Source: Sva-07 sp964549065 (GTDB lineage Bacteria; Actinomycetota; Acidimicrobiia; Acidimicrobiales; Ilumatobacteraceae). From it: a stretch of 8,890 nt of DNA. Under the pieces are notes generated by a model, which saw nothing but the letters and a program-made list of their open reading frames with translations, was not told where the DNA came from and did not search any database. Each line of letters opens with the position of its first letter. Positions within the stretch are counted from its first letter, which is position 1. The stretch is from assembly GCA_964549065.1 (NCBI GenBank), contig CAZJUC010000135.1, positions 1 through 8,890 on the forward strand. Reading direction: 5' to 3'. A program made the position numbers and the translations under genes. This document shows, piece after piece, positions 6,564-8,890 of this stretch.

Positions 6564-7717
6564 CCGCCACGCTGAGCACCCGGACCCCGCTGTGGCGGGA
6601 CGTCCGGGTGCTCAAGTGGGTCGTCCAGTTGGTCGTCGTCGGCCTGGTGGTCGCGCTGATCATCTGGTTGTACGGCAACTACGTCGACAACACCGCCGAA
6701 CAGAACATTCCGACCGACTTCGGGTTCCTCGACAATCCTGCCAACTTCCAGATCACCGGCAACGAACTGTCGGCCAATGCTGCAGTCAGGCAGGCGCTGT
6801 ACCAAGGCGTGTTGAACACGCTGCGCATCTCGGTGGCGGGAATCGTGGCCGCGACGCTCCTCGGCACCCTGGTCGGCATCGCCCGACTGTCCAGCAATTG
6901 GATCGTCAGCAAGCTCGCGACCGTCTACGTCGAAGCGGTGCGCAACGTGCCGCTCGCGCTGTTCGTCCTGGCCGGCCTGCTCGTCGTGGTACTCGGGGTC
7001 TTCCCGACGATCCAGGAGGCGTGGGAGCTCGGCGGTCTCGCGATCATCTCCAACCGCGGCGTCGCCGTGCCATGGTTTCTCGGCGCCGGCTTCGGACTCC
7101 TCGCGATCGGCGCGGTCGGTGTCGTTGCAGCCTGGCTCGTCGCCCGGTGGCGGTCGTCGGTGTCGGACCGGACCGGAGCACTGCCCCGGTCCGGGCTGTG
7201 GGCCGGCGGCGCCTTCCTGGTCGTGTTCGTGGTCGGCTGGGTCGCGTTCGGCTACGAGTGGACGCTCCCCCGCCTCGACGGCCGTCGCACCGCCGGCGGC
7301 ATCCGGATCGATCCGTCGTTCTTCGCGCTGTTCTTCGCGTTGGTGATCTACACCGCCAGCCACATCGCCGAGATCGTGCGCGGCTCGATCCAGGCGGTCG
7401 ATCGCGGGCAGGGCGAGGCTGCCGACGCCGTGGCGTTGAGCGGCTTCCAGCGCATGTGGTACGTGATCCTGCCGCAGGCGTTTCGCATCGCCATCCCGCC
7501 GGTCGGCAACCAGTACCTCAACCTGATCAAGAACTCGTCGCTCGGCGCGGCGATCGGCTACTACGACATCACCCTCGTCGCGCAGACCACCGTCGGCAAC
7601 GGCTCGCCGGCGGTGCCCGTGTTCGCCCTCACGATGGTGCTGTACATCTGCATCTCGCTGGTCACCTCGGTGATCGTCAACATCGCCAACCGGCGGATGG
7701 CGCTGGTGGAGCGATGA
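6521..7717 (+). CDS. aapQ: Amino-acid ABC transporter permease AapQ/BztB; start uncertain
   Basis: This inner-membrane subunit pairs with AapM to form the amino-acid channel. From GTG 6521 it is 398 residues. Membrane helices are visible at about 32-51, 100-122, 134-162, 182-208, 226-245, 265-285 and 366-389. Family signatures are DFGFLDNPANFQI (66-78) in the first outside loop, VYVEAVRNVPLALFVL (135-150), and the EAA loop EAADAVALSGFQRMWYVILP (299-318) that contacts the ATPase. The EAA loop has Ala305 where Gly is usual. Similarity to known AapQ proteins begins around TPLWRDVRVL (22-31). Three starts are possible. GTG 6521 overlaps aapJ by 43 bases. CTG 6560, overlapping the aapJ stop as CTGA, would give MTATLSTRTPLW. 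GTG 6608 lies inside a hairpin arm and removes almost everything before the first helix. GTG 6521 is listed as the outermost standard start, but CTG 6560 fits family length and operon style well. The stop overlaps the aapM start (ATGA). Confidence 0.92.
   Translation: MDRRRPALLAAVPLTATLSTRTPLWRDVRVLKWVVQLVVVGLVVALIIWLYGNYVDNTAEQNIPTDFGFLDNPANFQITGNELSANAAVRQALYQGVLNTLRISVAGIVAATLLGTLVGIARLSSNWIVSKLATVYVEAVRNVPLALFVLAGLLVVVLGVFPTIQEAWELGGLAIISNRGVAVPWFLGAGFGLLAIGAVGVVAAWLVARWRSSVSDRTGALPRSGLWAGGAFLVVFVVGWVAFGYEWTLPRLDGRRTAGGIRIDPSFFALFFALVIYTASHIAEIVRGSIQAVDRGQGEAADAVALSGFQRMWYVILPQAFRIAIPPVGNQYLNLIKNSSLGAAIGYYDITLVAQTTVGNGSPAVPVFALTMVLYICISLVTSVIVNIANRRMALVER
6574..6613 (+). promoter_or_regulatory. 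Very stable hairpin after the aapJ stop, inside the start region of aapQ
   Basis: GAGCACCCGGAC (6574-6585) pairs perfectly with GTCCGGGTGCTC (6602-6613). Inside it CCCGC (6586-6590) pairs with GCGGG (6595-6599), leaving a TGTG loop and a two-base bulge at 6600-6601. This makes 17 Watson-Crick pairs, almost all G-C. It begins 11 bases after the aapJ stop and has no U-tract after it, so it is not an intrinsic terminator. Stem-loops after binding-protein genes in ABC transporter operons are known to protect the upstream mRNA and give more binding protein than permease; a similar role here is inferred. It also contains the GTG 6608 candidate start and a GGCGGGA sequence upstream of it. Confidence 0.65.
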
Positions 7718-8890
7718 GTTCAGCTGCGCACCGCTCGGGCCCGACGATCTGGGTGCGTCGGAACCTGTTCCGCAGCCCGGTCGACGGGGCCCTCACCATC
7801 GTGTTCGGCGCCATCAGCCTGTGGCTGATCTACAAGACGATCTCGTTCGTCTTCGTCACCGGACGCTGGGACATCATCCGCGTCAACCTGCGCTTGATGA
7901 TGCTCGGGCGCTTCCCCGACGCCCACGTGCTGCGCCTGGCCGTCACCGTGGTGGGCCTCGCGGCCTGGGGCGGGTTCCTCGCCGGGTTCATCCACGCCCG
8001 CCAGGTACGCAGCGGGCGGGTGAGCGAGGACGGTCAGACCACGATCGGCCGCGTCGGTGGTCTCGTCGCCCGCCTGTGGCTGCCCGCGCTCGTCGTGCTG
8101 CTGTTGCTGGTCCTGTCGAGCACGCCGGGTCCGTGGATCACCGTCGCGATCGCCACCGTCGCCGCGCTGATCGGGCGGGCGATCGGACCGTTCGCCGGCC
8201 GCCCCAAGCTGGGCCCGGTCGGTTCAGGACTGGTGTTCGTCGGGATCGGCGCGGTCCCGGTGGGTCTCTACTTCTACGTGGTCACTGCCGTCGGCTTCGA
8301 CGACTGGGGAGGGTTCCTGCTCAACCTGTTCCTCGCGGTGTGCGCGATCGTGCTGTGCTTCCCGCTCGGCGTGCTGCTGGCGCTCGGCCGCCGATCGACG
8401 CTGCCGCTCGTTCGCGTCGTGTCGACCACGTACATCGAGCTCGTGCGCGGCGCGCCGCTCTTCGTGCTGCTGTTGCTCGCGAACTCTGCACTCGGGTTCT
8501 TCGTCCCGAACAGTCTCGCCCCTTCGACATCGACCCGGGCGATCATCGTGTTCACCCTCTTCACCGCGGCCTACATGGCCGAGATCATCCGCGGCGGGCT
8601 GCAGTCGGTGCCCCGAGGCCAGATCGAGGCGGCGAAGGCCGTCGGGCTCAGCCCGGCCCGACAGATGGGCTACATCGTGCTGCCGCAAGCGCTGCGCAAC
8701 GTGATCCCGGCACAGATCGGCCAGTTGATCAGCCTCTTCAAGGACACCACGCTCGCAGGCATCGCGATGGGCCTGTTCGAATTGCTCCAGGTGACCACGG
8801 CGGTTCCCGCTCAGGAGGCGTTCCGAGGCCAGGGGCTGATCGGCGAGACGATCGCGTTCGCGGCGCTGATGTTCTGGACGGTGTCGTACA
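7714..8890 (+). CDS. aapM: Amino-acid ABC transporter permease AapM/BztC, 3' truncated by window edge
   Basis: This is the second inner-membrane permease subunit of the Aap system. The frame opens at ATG 7714, overlapping the aapQ stop as ATGA, and runs 392 codons to the window edge without a stop. The known family is roughly 380-430 residues, so only a short end is probably missing. Family-specific blocks include RWDIIRVNLRLMMLGRFP (51-68). Hydrophobic segments lie at about 27-48, 71-94, 119-135, 140-157, 170-192, 198-225, 245-263 and 378-392. TTYIELVRGAPLFVLLLL (238-255) is the binding-protein-dependent permease core. The EAA loop EAAKAVGLSPARQMGYIVLP (305-324) keeps the canonical Gly311, unlike AapQ. 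The late segment FKDTTLAGIAMGLFELL (342-358) is also typical. The ATP-binding subunit AapP is expected next, beyond the window. Confidence 0.94.
   Translation, partial: MSSAAHRSGPTIWVRRNLFRSPVDGALTIVFGAISLWLIYKTISFVFVTGRWDIIRVNLRLMMLGRFPDAHVLRLAVTVVGLAAWGGFLAGFIHARQVRSGRVSEDGQTTIGRVGGLVARLWLPALVVLLLLVLSSTPGPWITVAIATVAALIGRAIGPFAGRPKLGPVGSGLVFVGIGAVPVGLYFYVVTAVGFDDWGGFLLNLFLAVCAIVLCFPLGVLLALGRRSTLPLVRVVSTTYIELVRGAPLFVLLLLANSALGFFVPNSLAPSTSTRAIIVFTLFTAAYMAEIIRGGLQSVPRGQIEAAKAVGLSPARQMGYIVLPQALRNVIPAQIGQLISLFKDTTLAGIAMGLFELLQVTTAVPAQEAFRGQGLIGETIAFAALMFWTVSY

Noticed and set aside
6574..6613. Hairpin considered as a Rho-independent terminator
   Set aside because: No T-tract follows (AAGTGGG), and it lies inside the aapQ coding frame.
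6542..7363. Minus-strand frame of 273 codons opposite aapQ
   Set aside because: Asp/Glu/Arg/His-rich shadow typical of the reverse of a membrane-protein gene; no motif.
8224..8688. Minus-strand frames opposite aapM
   Set aside because: aapM is open through the entire stretch with the EAA loop and membrane helices; the reverse frames are compositional shadows.

Overview
The window is about 70% GC with strong G/C third-position bias. It carries acidic, Thr/Pro-rich lipoprotein linkers and ordinary single-copy bacterial genes. This fits a high-GC actinobacterium, possibly of the Acidimicrobiia/Ilumatobacter type. That placement is an impression from composition and protein style, not a database result. 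No rRNA, tRNA, CRISPR array, insertion sequence or phage gene was seen.

Layout: (1) positions 3-701, the C-terminal part of peptide chain release factor 3 (prfC), truncated by the left edge. (2) 741-1529, an unrecognised envelope protein with a lipobox-like signal, a Pro/Thr/Asp linker, a second membrane helix and a helical C-terminal domain. (3) 1632-2270, an unrecognised, possibly winged-helix actinobacterial protein, preceded by a 102-base leader whose Shine-Dalgarno sequence can pair with an upstream CCTCCC tract. (4) On the minus strand, pepA (5245 down to 3767) followed 13 bases later by a formylglycine-type sulfatase (3753 down to 2281). The sulfatase converges on gene 3 with a 10-base gap. 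(5) A 151-base divergent region with a plausible promoter and a leader hairpin. (6) On the plus strand, a general L-amino-acid ABC transporter of the Aap/Bzt type: binding protein (5397-6563), permease AapQ (ending 7717) and permease AapM (from 7714, cut by the right edge). AapM is open to the window end without a stop.

The transporter genes form a tightly packed operon. aapJ and aapQ overlap, and aapQ/aapM share an ATGA. The ATPase (aapP) is not in the window and is expected downstream. Divergently transcribed PepA releases N-terminal amino acids from peptides while Aap imports free amino acids, so amino-acid scavenging is a reasonable but unproven common theme. The sulfatase lacks a signal peptide and would act in the cytoplasm after activation by a formylglycine-generating enzyme encoded elsewhere.

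The most notable non-coding signals are a very strong hairpin (17 pairs with one 2-base bulge) just after the aapJ stop and inside the start region of aapQ, an unresolved aapQ start that may be a CTG in a CTGA overlap, and a possible Shine-Dalgarno-sequestering leader before the 1632 gene. I found no convincing wholly new multi-gene system; the genes are mostly known families plus two uncharacterised proteins.
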